Origin: Doryteuthis pealeii
Lineage: Eukaryota; Mollusca; Cephalopoda; Myopsida; Loliginidae
Direction: 5' to 3'
Assembly: GCA_023376005.1 (NCBI GenBank)
Contig: CM042176.1
Coordinates: forward strand, 10,362,351 to 10,426,350
Length of the DNA: 64,000 bases
This document shows, piece by piece, positions 22,663 to 33,965 of this stretch. The position numbers and the translations under genes were made by a program. Numbering within the stretch: the first letter of the stretch is position 1; each line of letters starts with the position of its first letter. Under the pieces are notes generated by a model. The model did no database searches, was not told the origin of the DNA, and saw only the letters and a program-made list of their open reading frames with translations.

Positions 22663-23052
22663 TTTTTTTCTTTTCTTTTTTTCTTTTTTTTCTTTTTCTT
22701 TTTCTTTTCTTTTCTTTTCTTTTCCTTTTCTTTTTTTTTTCTTTTTCTTTTTTTTTTTTTTCTTTTCTTTTTTTTCTTTTTTTTCTTTTCTTTTTTTTCT
22801 TTCTTTTCTTTTCTTTCCTCTTTTCTTTCTTCTTTTTTTTCTCTTTTCTTTTCTCTTTTCTTTTCTTTTCTTTTTTTTCTTCTTTTCTTTTCTCTTTTTC
22901 TTTTCCTCTTTTTTTTCCTCTTTCTCTTTTCTTTTTCTTTTCCTCTTTTTCTTTTTTCTTTTTCCTCTTTTCTCTCTCTTTTCTCTTTTTTTTTCTTTTT
23001 CTCTTTCTCTTTTCTTTTCCTTTTTCTTTCTCTTTTTCTTTTCTCTTTTCGC
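22663..23052 (+). repeat. homopyrimidine tract, about 390 bp
   Basis: Almost pure C/T, dominated by CTTTT-type units. It gives long artificial Phe/Ser frames on + and Lys/Glu/Arg frames on -. These are not genes. Such tracts can adopt triplex DNA and are difficult to sequence. Confidence 0.95.
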
Positions 23053-23406
23053 TGTAGTATACATAATTATGAATCTTGATGTATTGAGGGCTCAACCATT
23101 CAGTTAAATATGTGAACTATTGGTCTACCTACACATTAGATTTTATTAGTAGTGGTGGAAGGCTTATGTAGAAGCTCCTCCCCTTTTTTTCTTTTTTTTT
23201 TAATGAACTGATAACATTTATGGTGGTGCACTGTCACAGATTCTCCTGAACAACACTCTTTTAATTGTAAGCTTAAAGGCGTCTTATATCGTGCCATCCC
23301 CAATCTTGCAGGGAAATTGGGTAGAGGTGATACTAAATAGCAAGTAATAAATGAAAGACTAGGATTTTAAGAAATAAAAGCATTGGTCAATGTTTATTTT
23401 TTATTA

Positions 23407-24000
23407 TTAGCAAATATATGCACCCTCCAGGTGGCAAGTTTTAAGTTTTAATGTAATAAATATTAATTAATTAAACTAATGAAACTAAATATAGAATGCA
23501 GAAAATGATTTGAAAACAGAGGGGGTTACAATTGAAAAATGTAACCACTTTGAAACTAACTCTTCCATCATTTTCCGTCCCTGTTTTTCATTGCTAAATT
23601 TTCCTAATTTAACTATTTAGTTAAAATAGGAAGTAGAGAATGAAATAGTTTATTCTTGTTAATTGGATTTCTTTTAAGATTTTTATCTCTGATTTTTTTT
23701 ATATTTATTAAAATAATAAACCAAACATCAAAGATAATTATTATAGCACATTTTTATTAAAATCAAATTTTAATGTCAATAGCAAATTAGGCCTGCGGGT
23801 TTACTGGTATATTTTGTATATACTAATTGCATGTTTTATATTAGTATGTAGATAAGAACAGTAGTAATTAATGTAAAAATGTAATTAATTGAAAGTTTGA
23901 ATTAAAATACAATCCTGGAGAAATGTGATCGTAAATAGACATTAATAATTTGTAATGAGTACTGATTATTGTTAGACACATAAAGAATCTATTAATAAGA
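23407..24000 (-). mobile_element. decayed non-autonomous Helitron, copy 4
   Basis: Same order of blocks as copies 1-3, with the hairpin damaged (GCACCCTCCAGGTGGC on +), CTAG changed to CTAA on the minus strand, and the interior shortened by many small deletions. The other end still reads close to TCTTATTAATAG. Confidence 0.65.
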
Positions 24001-25214
24001 TTATATATTAATACACTTGTTCTGATCACAAGATAGAAAAAAATGTAAATCTGATTATCTGGTGTTGCTTATTACATAATTTTTCATTGAGGTTGTCACT
24101 CAGTAATAATGCCTGACATTTGTTTTTTAGAGGATGGAAAACAGAACATGGTAATGGAATAATATAAGATAGAGGACGAATGAAAGATAAGTTGAACAGG
24201 GTATTGGATGAATAACTGCTTCAAAAATTCAACATAAATGAAGAAACAAATGAAAAAAAAAGAGTTAAATCAAAGATTATTCTACTAACATATGAGGTAT
24301 TTTGCAATAGGTCTAAGTAATTCTATCAAATCATAATTTAAAATTAATGTAAGTGGGTATATCACATGGATGCTCATTTATTAAGCCTTGTGATTATGTT
24401 ATAATGATTAAAAAATAAAAAAAGAAGCTTACAGGTTTTGTTATATCTTGTTGTTTAAAAAATGGCAACTTTAATGCTTTTTGTTGTGGTCAGGCGTGTA
24501 TTCTTCTTCAAGATGATTGTGAATGTGGATTGGAATTATATGATATAATGTTTACTAGGTGGCTTACCGCATAGTGTGGTAGTAGGGGATTTTAAATTGT
24601 CTTGGCAAGACCATATAATTCGGAGGAGATCTTCTGCGGTTCCATAAACTGCCATGTAATTATAACAGTATTAGGAAAATTTAATTCAAATAATTTAACA
24701 ATTTATAAAAAAAAAAAAAACTACAGATATAATAATTCAATCAACAACTGTCATATTTAATTAACTTTTTACTATACAAATTTGAATATTTTTAAATATC
24801 TTCCACCAATATATAAATAGATTCATTATCGTTTTTGCTCAGAACCGAGTGTGTGTGTGTGTGTGCTGTTTGTTATTATATATGTTGTCTTAATTGTTTA
24901 TTTTAAGTTCCTCCGAATACACATATAACTACCTTATATTGTATAGATGATGAATGGTGGATTTGCATTTGTCGGGGAGGTAATATGTGATGGTGTCCTA
25001 ATGTCTAATAACATTTATGCAGTTGTACCTCATAGAATATTTGGGATCTTTTTTCTCTTTCTCATATTTTATATATATTGATATTAATTATTATTAGGGA
25101 GAAATAAGGGTCTGCCAGGGTTTCATGAAGATTTGAAAATGATTCTGAGGACCCTAAGCCCTCGTTAAACTAGTTGAATGTACTCAGTGTAAATTAAGAT
25201 ATAAGTCGTTCGGG
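24001..25214. other. unassigned AT-rich sequence
   Basis: No exon or named repeat. Includes a 14-A run near 24707 and a GT run at 24850-24864. Confidence 0.5.
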
Positions 25215-25440
25215 GCGCGCTATATGTCAGTAGATCAGCCATACACGAGGGATCCTTTTACTAGAGCTAGACCAGGAGGTTGATTTTTGCGTCCGAGATG
25301 GGCGCAAACTACACATCCAGCTTACTTTACCCGACGATCCTGTGATATTATAGAACCTGAATTTGGGAGGCGGTATAACAGGAATTAGTGGTTTCAGCCA
25401 AGACGCTACCGATTGCCCTAACCGATGAGCTAACGCCCTA
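25215..25440 (-). repeat. SINE family A, strongly decayed
   Basis: Recognisable blocks in order: CTAGAGCTAGACCAGGAGGT, a shifted poly-pyrimidine/GTCCGAGATGGGCG region, CCAGCTTACTTTACC, GATCCTGTG, and a head with GAGCTAACGCCCTAAT. Many single-base indels. Confidence 0.55.
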
Positions 25441-28129
25441 ATTAAAAGATAAAAGAAATTACATTCGATTAGTTTAATAAACGGAGGTCATAGGGTCTTG
25501 ATTGAATTATATTTTCATTGTTGAGAACATGTAGAACATTTTTTTTTTCGTCCAATAAAATTAGTATATTATTACCTGTTTTAATAGAAAAGTAAAATTT
25601 TTGGCAATGGATACTATTTTAAAATATGCTTTTTTAAAAAGAAAAGTGAATTGTGGTAATTTAATTATAGTATTTTAAATGCTTAGAACAATTTTAGACA
25701 AAAAATTAAATCAAATTTTAAAATGAATTAAATTTTCTTGGTACAATGGACAAATTGTTTTATCATTTGTTGTTCGGATTGTCAGCAACTGTTCTGAATT
25801 CTTTTTCACACCAATTTTCTTTAACAATATTTAATATTGTTGTTTTTACGTTCTGGGCTGCTATATGTAAGATGAATGCTAGAATGTAATTTGGTGTAAT
25901 AAATGATATTGATTTTTATTACTTTATATTTATAATAACATTGAAGGAAAGGAAAAACTAAAAAAAAAAAATTCTAATTAAATTATTTCGCTAAATTAAG
26001 CGGCTTTAGAAAGAATATTTAAATTAATTTTAAAACTTCCAAAAGAATTTGCCATCAAAAACTCTACAACCAAAAAAAAAAAAAACAATTTTTTTTTTGT
26101 TTTTCTGTCCTTGTAATGGTATTGTCTGTATTAATTTTAAAAACTTTATACATTGACTCTCATTAGGGAATAAAATCATGCTATTTGCCCACGCTAAAAC
26201 AAACATGCAATATACAGTGTGAATTTAATTCCTATGGTAAGAATATCTAACAGTTTTTGGATACTTTTTTATTATGTATATATATTTTGGTATGCTATAA
26301 ATATATATTAATTATTAATGTTGACGCTATGCAAAACAACAGATTGGATAGGGAAAGCGAGTTTTCAAAGCGCGATTACTTGTGTTATTTTTCCTCTTTT
26401 AAATAAGTAATGCAAATAATTAAAAAACAAAAAAAAAAAAAAAAAAAAAAGTGAATATAAAAATTGAGATTTGAAGGAATTGATTAATCTGAATATTTTT
26501 AAGAGCCAAAAGCTGGGCTGTTGGCTGCTTAATGTGAACTTTTGACAATAACAAATAGTTTTTGGCACTCTCTCTCATCTTTTGCTCTCATTGAGTAACA
26601 TATAATAGAGGAGATCAAGATATTCCAATAGAAATAAAAGGGAGGGGAAAGTGACAGAAAGAAATGTGGGGAGTTGTAATATGTTTGTTTTCTCCAAAAC
26701 ACAATTCCTAAATAAGGCTTTTAAATTATGTGTCTTTAATAACAGAAAAAAAATGGGAGACTTATTCACTCGATCTTTTGGTATTTAAAGATTACCTTTT
26801 TTTTTATAGATTCTTTTTTAAAAAGTATTGTAGGATTCGCTTTAATGTTTGATATACATGAAATTAGTATTAAAATCAGCAATCAATTTTATTAACAAGT
26901 TTTTGTTTAAAAATCATTATGCAAATTTATTCCACCATATAACAAGTTGGTAATTATTTTTTAAAAAATATAATAACAGATTTCCAGATTTAGAGCATTA
27001 AAGAAATTGGGGCTTTTGCGGCATCTTTAACTACTAGCTTATAGACTCATTAAAGCAAAAAATAAGTTATTAGATTAATAATTTGATGATTGAGAATATT
27101 TAATAATAAAGAAATTGTGTTAGCGAGAATCTGCCAGCTATACTCAATAAGTAAGGGTGATTGGCAAAACCTACTGTTTACGTTGCACGGTAGTTTTTAT
27201 AAATCTAGAAAGATCTTCAATTCGACTGTATGGATTTCTAAACACAATAGTTACTCCAACAGAAGACTAATTTTTGATCGACGAAAACCCCATTCAGGAC
27301 AGCCATGTACAATTTTTAATTTTTTTTATATATTTATTTATATTTACTATACTCTTATTATCATTATCAATACAACACGAAAAACTAAACTTTGTAATAT
27401 TTAATTGTCTTGCCGTATAAGAAAATTGAAGATGATCTCTGTTAACATCCGCGCCCACCCACACAAAAAAAAAAAACATTTTTTGTTTTCGATTGCCAAC
27501 ACAAATTTAAATAATTCATCAACTTTTGCAAGAAATTCAAAACTGTAAGTTATACTTTTTCATTTTCTTTTTTTCTTATTGAATAAAAAAAAAGTAGAGT
27601 TAACTTGGAAAAAAGACAACCCACCGAAGTGATAGAAAAAATAATATAAGAATAACAAAAAAAAAAAAAAAAAAAAAAAAAAAGACATGGATAAATGAAA
27701 AGAGATACTAAGAAGAAAAATTAAACGGATAAAATCAAATGGTAAAATAATTCCAGATTTGTTAAGAGATACTAAATGACATAGTAGTTACGGATAAATA
27801 AGAAGGAAGTCATATGGTAAAAAGATTTAGTGGTGCAGTGTAAGGAAGCCAGGAGAAAGGGGTAGAAGGTACCATGTGGGGTTCGTGGATGGCGGCAGCA
27901 AAAAGAAAGAGAGAAGAGATTTCAAATCAGTACTTAATAAAAAAGGCCTGTGGAACACGCACCTAAAGGAGACAATCAGTGAAATAAATATTACAAACCC
28001 CTCTTTAAAAAAGAAGGTATGTAGTAAGCTCTGGGTCTGGTTAAACATACCATATTGAATTTACCTTGTATAGTATTTTCTTAATAATATATGATATAGT
28101 AGCCAGTTTTGGGATGGAGTTATCCATCA
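25441..28129. other. unassigned AT-rich sequence with homopolymers
   Basis: No recognised exon or repeat. A runs at about 26430-26450 and 27656-27683. The frames at 27090-27404 and 27876-28058 show no domain. Confidence 0.5.
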
Positions 28130-28300
28130 CTTTTCACTAGCGTACCAGGAGACTTGTTTTCTTTTTTTGCGTCTGAGGGTGGATGCATAAACCCTACTAT
28201 CAGCGCCTTACTTTTAAACGGCAGAGATCTGTGCTAAATCATACCGAGTGGGAGGGGGCTGGTAGAGAAGGGAACTCATTGGGTTTCTAGGAAACACTTA
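28130..28300 (-). repeat. SINE family A, strongly decayed
   Basis: Blocks CACTTTTCACTAGCG, GGAGACTTG, GTCTGAGGGTGGATGC and GAGATCTGTGC appear in SINE A order with many indels. Confidence 0.5.
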
Positions 28301-28639
28301 ATAATAACAGAATGAGTAATGATAATCAGCCACTCAAATTTGGAGTCATATGCAAGGTTTGAGGATTTTTAGATAACATTAATATTTAAAAAAAAAAAAA
28401 AAAAACTGTTTGGACATGAGAGCTTTTGTTTAGACCAATGATGGATTGGTTTTCGGAGGTAGAGCAACATGAGAGGTTTTCAAAAACATCTATGATAAAA
28501 TTCTTCTTTTTGAATGGTGATCTCAGAAGTACTGGCAAAATTGAAGAAACGATAAGCACTTGTTAATTGACGACACTCTGCGAATACAGTGTTGCGTGTA
28601 TGATAAGTCAAGGAATCAGACATGAAAATTTCAAATTCG

Positions 28640-28840
28640 GATGAGACCTGTTTCATTTCAAATAAATCGATGACCCTTGGGTGGTAAGTTATATTTCTTG
28701 GGCTTAGTATAGTTAGAGTAAGATGGCTCTTTAGTTAGAAGAACAGACTGTCTAGAAGAAGGGAATATTGAATTCAATGTTAAACCCTGATAATAATTGA
28801 CTTGTTCACAATCTGCTTGTGTGGGCCGGGTTGGAAATCT
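28640..28840 (+). repeat. SINE family B, strongly decayed
   Basis: CCCTTGGGTGGTAAG, GGCTCTTTAGTTAG, CTAGAAGAAGGGAATATTG and CAATCTGCTTGTGTGGGCCG echo the SINE B body and tail. Confidence 0.45.
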
Positions 28841-29635
28841 TATAACTACCAGACTTTGCGTTACACGTATTATCCAGAAAGTGAAATAAGGAGAAACAGA
28901 CTAGAGAGTCTCTGTGGGGAAGAACCTAATTGGGCGAGACTGCAAAATGAAAAGGGACAAATGATCTCTCTAGATGATTAGTCTTGCAAAGCCAGGATTG
29001 TGGATGATTAAAAAGGTAATCAGTGTGACCGGTTCAATCATATTGAGATGACATTACTTAATTGGGAATTTCTATGAAGCCATTCTGGTTGAATAAAAAA
29101 AAAAAAAGGGCTTTTATTCTAAATAGTTACTGTTATTTAAATAAAGACTTCTAATATGTTAATATGAATTTAAAAAAAGAATAGGGGTAGATTAGAAAAA
29201 TGAATGTGTTGGAGGGTGAACAGAGGGTATAGTATTAGAGCGAGGGTTAAGAGTTAGAGCACGCGTAGTAGACTGAGATTTTTTTGTAAGAAATATTATT
29301 GGAATAAATGATTAGGGGGTTGATATTAACACTACAGTCTAGATTCTAAATTTTGAAAAATATGAGAAAGCTCATATCCAACTTGGGAACAAAACCAGAA
29401 CCTTGGTGAAACAAACTGTTGGTCATAAGGGGGTGCTCAGTGCTGTGTTAGGCACAATGATTGTACTCTCTCCAGATACCATTTGGTTGAAATTTAGTTT
29501 CTTTATTTTGACCTTTTCAGTATAAGAGTATACAGATTTGTGTTCTGACTGTGAATAGTAACCGTGTATGAGTTGGATTGTGTAAAAGGGCAAAGAAAGG
29601 TACTTAGAGATGTGCAGTTTCGTCGGAGAGGCTTG

Positions 29636-29850
29636 ATCCAGGTCGTGATACATAAGCTAGACTATTATGTCCCGACTATGTTAGCAAGCCAACCTTTTAA
29701 TATAGGAATAAGGGGGCGAGGGTTTATTTGAACGTTGAACTCTATCTTTGATCGTGAGGATTTTGGAGGTGGAGACCTATACTAAATGCTCCCTGGTATC
29801 TGACCAGAGTGGTAGGGATTGTAGGTTCATCTAGGTAAATAGAAATTGTT
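29636..29850 (+). repeat. repeat family D, strongly decayed
   Basis: GAACTCTATCTTTGATCGTGA, GCTCCCTGGTATCTGACCAG and AGAGTGGTAGG follow the order of 2085-2200 with many indels. Confidence 0.45.
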
Positions 29851-30186
29851 TATTAAAAAAAAAAATTAGTTATACTTAAAAGATTTTTCAACTTGTGTCA
29901 TTAAAGACACGGGTTAATATCAGTTAATAAAAATGGTGTTCAGGCTTTTGTTTGAAGCAGGTAGAAATGCTCCAAAAGCAATTTGTTTTTTGAATAATAC
30001 ATATACAGTGACTACCTATAACCTCATTATTTTATCATAGCTGGAATGAAATGATCAATGTTAAAATTTCATCCTTTTAATAATAAAAACTCTAAATTCT
30101 GTGAGGAATTCAGAGCCAAAATTCTAAGTGGGATTTTTTTAAAATAAAAATGGCTAAAATGATCTTTTAATTTAAATTAACCCAAC

Positions 30187-30286
30187 NNNNNNNNNNNNNN
30201 NNNNNNNNNNNNNNNNNNNNNNNNNNNNNNNNNNNNNNNNNNNNNNNNNNNNNNNNNNNNNNNNNNNNNNNNNNNNNNNNNNNNNN
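30187..30286. other. assembly gap, 100 N
   Basis: Exactly 100 N, the usual placeholder for a scaffold join of unknown size. It separates contig 1 from the palindromic contig 2, and the next base begins a GA microsatellite that is also the outer end of the palindrome. Confidence 0.98.
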
Positions 30287-30294
30287 GAGAGAGA

Positions 30295-30335
<41 letters not shown>

Positions 30336-30959
30336 TATATATAAAAAGTTTAATACAAACTACAGGGGGCTAAGCTTCTTTACTTGGGTGAAAACGTTCT
30401 TTTTTGCTTTGTAAATCTAACCGAAAGAGGTTTCGATCAGGTTGCTACACAGTTATTACAAAATAGAACCCTCCCCTCCTCCTTCTGGCGCCCTTAATTT
30501 CGATCTTGTAAACCAATGTCTCTACATGTAACGATTTCGGGGGCATATGCGTTGTGGCTCATAAAAAAAAAAGGCTTTTTTATGTGTATGACTAGGGCTC
30601 GGATCTAGTAGTACCATAACCTATTTTTAAGTTTCAATTACTTAAAAATAAGGGTCGAGTAGTGGCTTAGTTGGTAAACAGTTGCCTTTTTAATAGGGTC
30701 TACTCAACATAATGTAATATGTAGTTTTTTTTTATTGATGCTCATTATGTTATTTACTTTTTACTAAAAACTATGACATTACGATCCTCCGATTCTAATT
30801 CAATTTAACTTCGTATTTTAAGCGAAAATCTGAGCCTAAATTACAGCTGAGGTACCTAAGCCTTCTGAATTTAGCCACAAATTTAGCGCCCAGATCGTGC
30901 ACAGGTAAAACTGAATATCAAAATTGAATTCAATGTTGATAATTTGGTAGGCTGTAAAT

Positions 30960-31400
30960 TTTAATACCAATAATATACCGGACAAAGATGTTAGTGATGA
31001 AATATGAAATGAAGTCCAAATGGATATAAATTTTAAAATTTCTCAAATGGAGATTAATACTTTAATATAAACTGAAACTCTAAAAGGAAAATATAACTTA
31101 TACGTAATAATTTATTTATAAGTTTATAAAATTAAGCAAGATTAATTGACGTTTAACAACTTTAAATATATACATCAATTATGATGCCGCTTTATCTAAA
31201 AATACAACAAAAAAAACTTATAAATGAATAAACGTAGAAAGTTATGTTTTCCTTAGAGCTTGATTTTTTATTAAAAAGTATAACCCGCAGAGAAATTAAA
31301 ATATAATACATTTGGACTTTATTTCAATATTCTACACTAACATCTGTCCAGGAGAATATAATAAAAATGTACGCCCCTGAATTACAGTCTAACCGATAAT
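30960..31400. repeat. repeat H inside the left arm
   Basis: Shares CACTAACATCTGTCCAGGAG and TACGCCCCTGAATTACAG with the right arm (47180-47640) and with an independent copy at 61370-62430. Class unknown. Confidence 0.6.
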
Positions 31401-32639
31401 TTTATAAAAACTTTTTTTTTTTGGGGGGGGGGGTTCTAACTTTCAACTTAGTGTTGTGAGAGTGAAATAAAAGCGTTTTGTGAATTTTAGTAATTTCATG
31501 TGTAGCTAATAATAGTGGTTGGGAGGGGGGAGTATTTGACCCGCCCCCCACTACCACGGTTTTCAGAAAGCTTTATAAATTAAATATTCATCAAACTATA
31601 TTTTTACTTATATAAACAAATCTCATTAAAATTTCTAAGATATTTTTTAAAAAATAAAAAATCCCTCAGTCCGCTTCTCTCGTTATGCCCGTTAAAAAAA
31701 TTTTTTTTTTCAGCTTAATCACAACCTTAAAATTCTTGTTTAAATCAATGCTGATGTAGAGATCGAACTTGTAAGTAGTTGATGATAAGAAGAGTTTGAC
31801 GTCATTACCAGATGAGCAACGGCCACAAGTTTATCAAAACTCTTTTTAGAATTTAACTCTATTAAATTAAGTGGGTTCAGATGCTAATTAAATAATCAAA
31901 AATAAATAAACAAGAAGTTCTTTTATTCTTGGGGGCCTTTTCGGTGCACGAAGAAGGATTTTTTCTTCTTCTCCAAATCAGAAATCTGAAAAATAAGAAA
32001 TAAAAAAGTTAATTAATAACAAATTAAAAATCATTTTTTGCATAAAATTTTTAAAATCAAAATCAATAAAATTCAAATATAGCAAATATATATATATATA
32101 AAACAATAAACCGTTTTACAATAAATTTTTAAAAAAACTTTTAAATTCTAAAAAAAAAAATGTTAATTAAAATTTAAAAAAATTAATTATAGAATTAATT
32201 TCTAAAATAAAAAAAAAACTTTTGACTAATAAATATAACATTAAATTACAGTCATTAATTTTAAAAGTAATCTTAAAAATTACTTACTTAAATTATTGAC
32301 AAAATCCCAAATTATAACATTTAAAAAAATGTTTTTTGTTTTTTTTTAAAATCCAATTGAAAATTGGATTGTGAATTTTTAACTTAAATAAAAAAAAATG
32401 TTTTTTGAATAAATATTAAAAGAAGACAGAAAAATAAGAGAGAACAAGCTTTTTTTTTCTTTTAGAGAAAGAGGAGATATCTATATTATCTCAGTATAGT
32501 TGTAAATATAAACGTACTCTTTAGGAGAAGTGCATTTAGCCAGGATGAAAAAAAAAATATGAATGTCTTTTCTCAGTTGGTTAACATTTAAAAAAAACAA
32601 GTGAAAATGTAAGCAAAGGGGGGAAAAGTCTTAAGCAAG

Positions 32640-32820
32640 ACGGAAGTTCCGAAAAATGACGGAAATTACGAGGCGACCAATTCGAGAAACAGCTCGGTAA
32701 TTTCCGGCGCTGCGACGGTTGCGTCGCGTGAGAAATTTGAATGGGACCAATGGGCGTACATTTAAATAACGGCGCTGTCAATCGCAGCACGGCTTGCCAT
32801 ACCTCGTGGTTTCCTACAAC
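32640..32820 (+). promoter_or_regulatory. CpG-rich promoter and 5' leader, left-arm copy
   Basis: A GC- and CpG-rich block in an AT-rich region, directly upstream of an ATG. It contains ETS-like CGGAAG/TTCCGG sites, two CCAAT motifs (near 32678 and 32739, the latter in GGACCAATGGGCG), and TTTAAATAACGG. At the start codon, CAACATGGCGGG matches the YY1 consensus, which often overlaps the initiator ATG of housekeeping genes. No TATA box. Inferred promoter of the PPP4R1-like gene. Copied in reverse at 45764-45945. Confidence 0.65.
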
Positions 32821-32827
32821 ATGGCGG
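32821..32827 (+). CDS. PPP4R1: putative first coding exon (start codon), PPP4R1-like
   Basis: ATGGCGG followed directly by the donor GTGAGA at 32828. A short intron runs to the acceptor TCTATTTCAG ending at 32910. Spliced to exon 2 it gives a protein starting MADINFYQEESED, an acidic N terminus; vertebrate PPP4R1 also starts MAD with acidic residues following. The 83-bp intron is short for this genome. Alternatively translation could run on from the same ATG, but that frame shows no family resemblance. Confidence 0.55.
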
Positions 32828-32910
32828 GTGAGACGTCTTCTAAGCAGAGTTTGTTGCTTCCCAAATTTGAAGTTTTGCGCCAATTTTAATGCTCTCCGAT
32901 TCTATTTCAG

Positions 32911-32954
32911 ACATCAACTTCTATCAGGAGGAATCGGAAGATACTCGGAAGACA
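32911..32954 (+). CDS. PPP4R1: putative second coding exon, PPP4R1-like, left-arm copy
   Basis: Bounded by TCTATTTCAG and the donor GTAAGT at 32955. It is 44 nt and continues the frame of exon 1: DINFYQEESEDTRKT. The right-arm copy (45630-45674) is 45 nt because it has one extra C, giving EDTPED and a phase-1 end. Only that 45-nt version is in phase with the recognisable frame of exon 3, so this left-arm copy probably carries a one-base error or mutation. Assignment rests on position, splice sites and weak N-terminal similarity. Confidence 0.55.
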
Positions 32955-33296
32955 GTAAGTGGTTGATCTTGGCTTGAAATTTCGTTGCCATTTTCCCCCC
33001 GTCCGTTGTCATCAAGCAACCCTGGTTGCGCCGTCGTCGTCGTCGTCTTATTGCTGCTGCTGCTGTTCCCGGAGTCACAGCTGCTGCCTGGGCTGCTCCT
33101 ATTGACAGACCCGCAGCTCGCAGTAAAATAAGGATGTTTTTCTTAATTTCTACCTCTTCAGGCCCTTTTTTCTATCCCTTTTCTTGTCTATTTACATTCT
33201 CTACTGTCCAGAAATACTACTAAATACATAGTTAGTACTGTCATTCATTAAAAGTCTTGTTATTGCTATTAATACAAATATTACACACACGCGCTT

Positions 33297-33351
33297 ATAG
33301 TCCATAGTGGAGTTGTTGGCCTTCTTAGAGAGAAGGCCAACACTATGGACT
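33297..33351. repeat. perfect-stem hairpin
   Basis: AGTCCATAGT ... GGCCTTCT, a loop of five bases, then AGAAGGCC ... ACTATGGACT. Almost the whole 55 bp is self-complementary. The right arm carries the same hairpin at about 45244-45298. Confidence 0.85.
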
Positions 33352-33841
33352 CCCTTTGTCTTTCTTTCTTTTAATCTACTAGTCACTTCATTAAATGACT
33401 TTAATACTAATACCTCCTTGGTCATCTACTTCCTACTATATTAAACAATTATTAATGTTACTTGATATACGTTCATATTTGACCGTAACTACTTGAATAT
33501 AATATTAATTATTAAATGTCCCTTTTTAAAAATCCTAATTGTTTTACAGTATTACATCTTTTTGCTTTAACTGTTAAACTTTGTTTTAGATAATACACTA
33601 GTTACTAACATTTGCTGTGTTTCTTGTACTTAAATATAACTAATATTGCACCTAATGTATATAAACAAACTACTGTTCCATAATAAAACCTGGTTAAATA
33701 CAACCATTTTACAAATTCTTTACTCTCCTGGTTAGTATGAGAATAACTACTTAAAAAACGAGTCCCATCTTGGATATTATGTAAACAATAGTATTGTAAG
33801 TCCTGTTGTATTTAGGAATACTCAAAAGGTTTTTTAGTATT

Positions 33842-33965
33842 TTTTGATTACTCGGTCTATTGTCCTCATCTTTATACAGATAACAATAAGCTGTATAAAG
33901 ATGAGGACAATAGTCCGATTAACACTAATTATCACAAGCATCATCTAAAGAGAAATAGGGTCTAT
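33842..33965. repeat. inverted SINE C tail pair
   Basis: GTCTATTGTCCTCATCTTTA is followed almost immediately by its reverse complement TAAAGATGAGGACAATAG, both from the SINE C 3' region, with an ATAACAATAAGC-type loop. Mirror copy near 44640-44760. Confidence 0.8.

Noticed and set aside
22621..23095. Three long open frames of more than 140 codons
   Set aside because: They are translations of the homopyrimidine tract (Phe/Ser or Lys/Glu/Arg only) and overlap on both strands.
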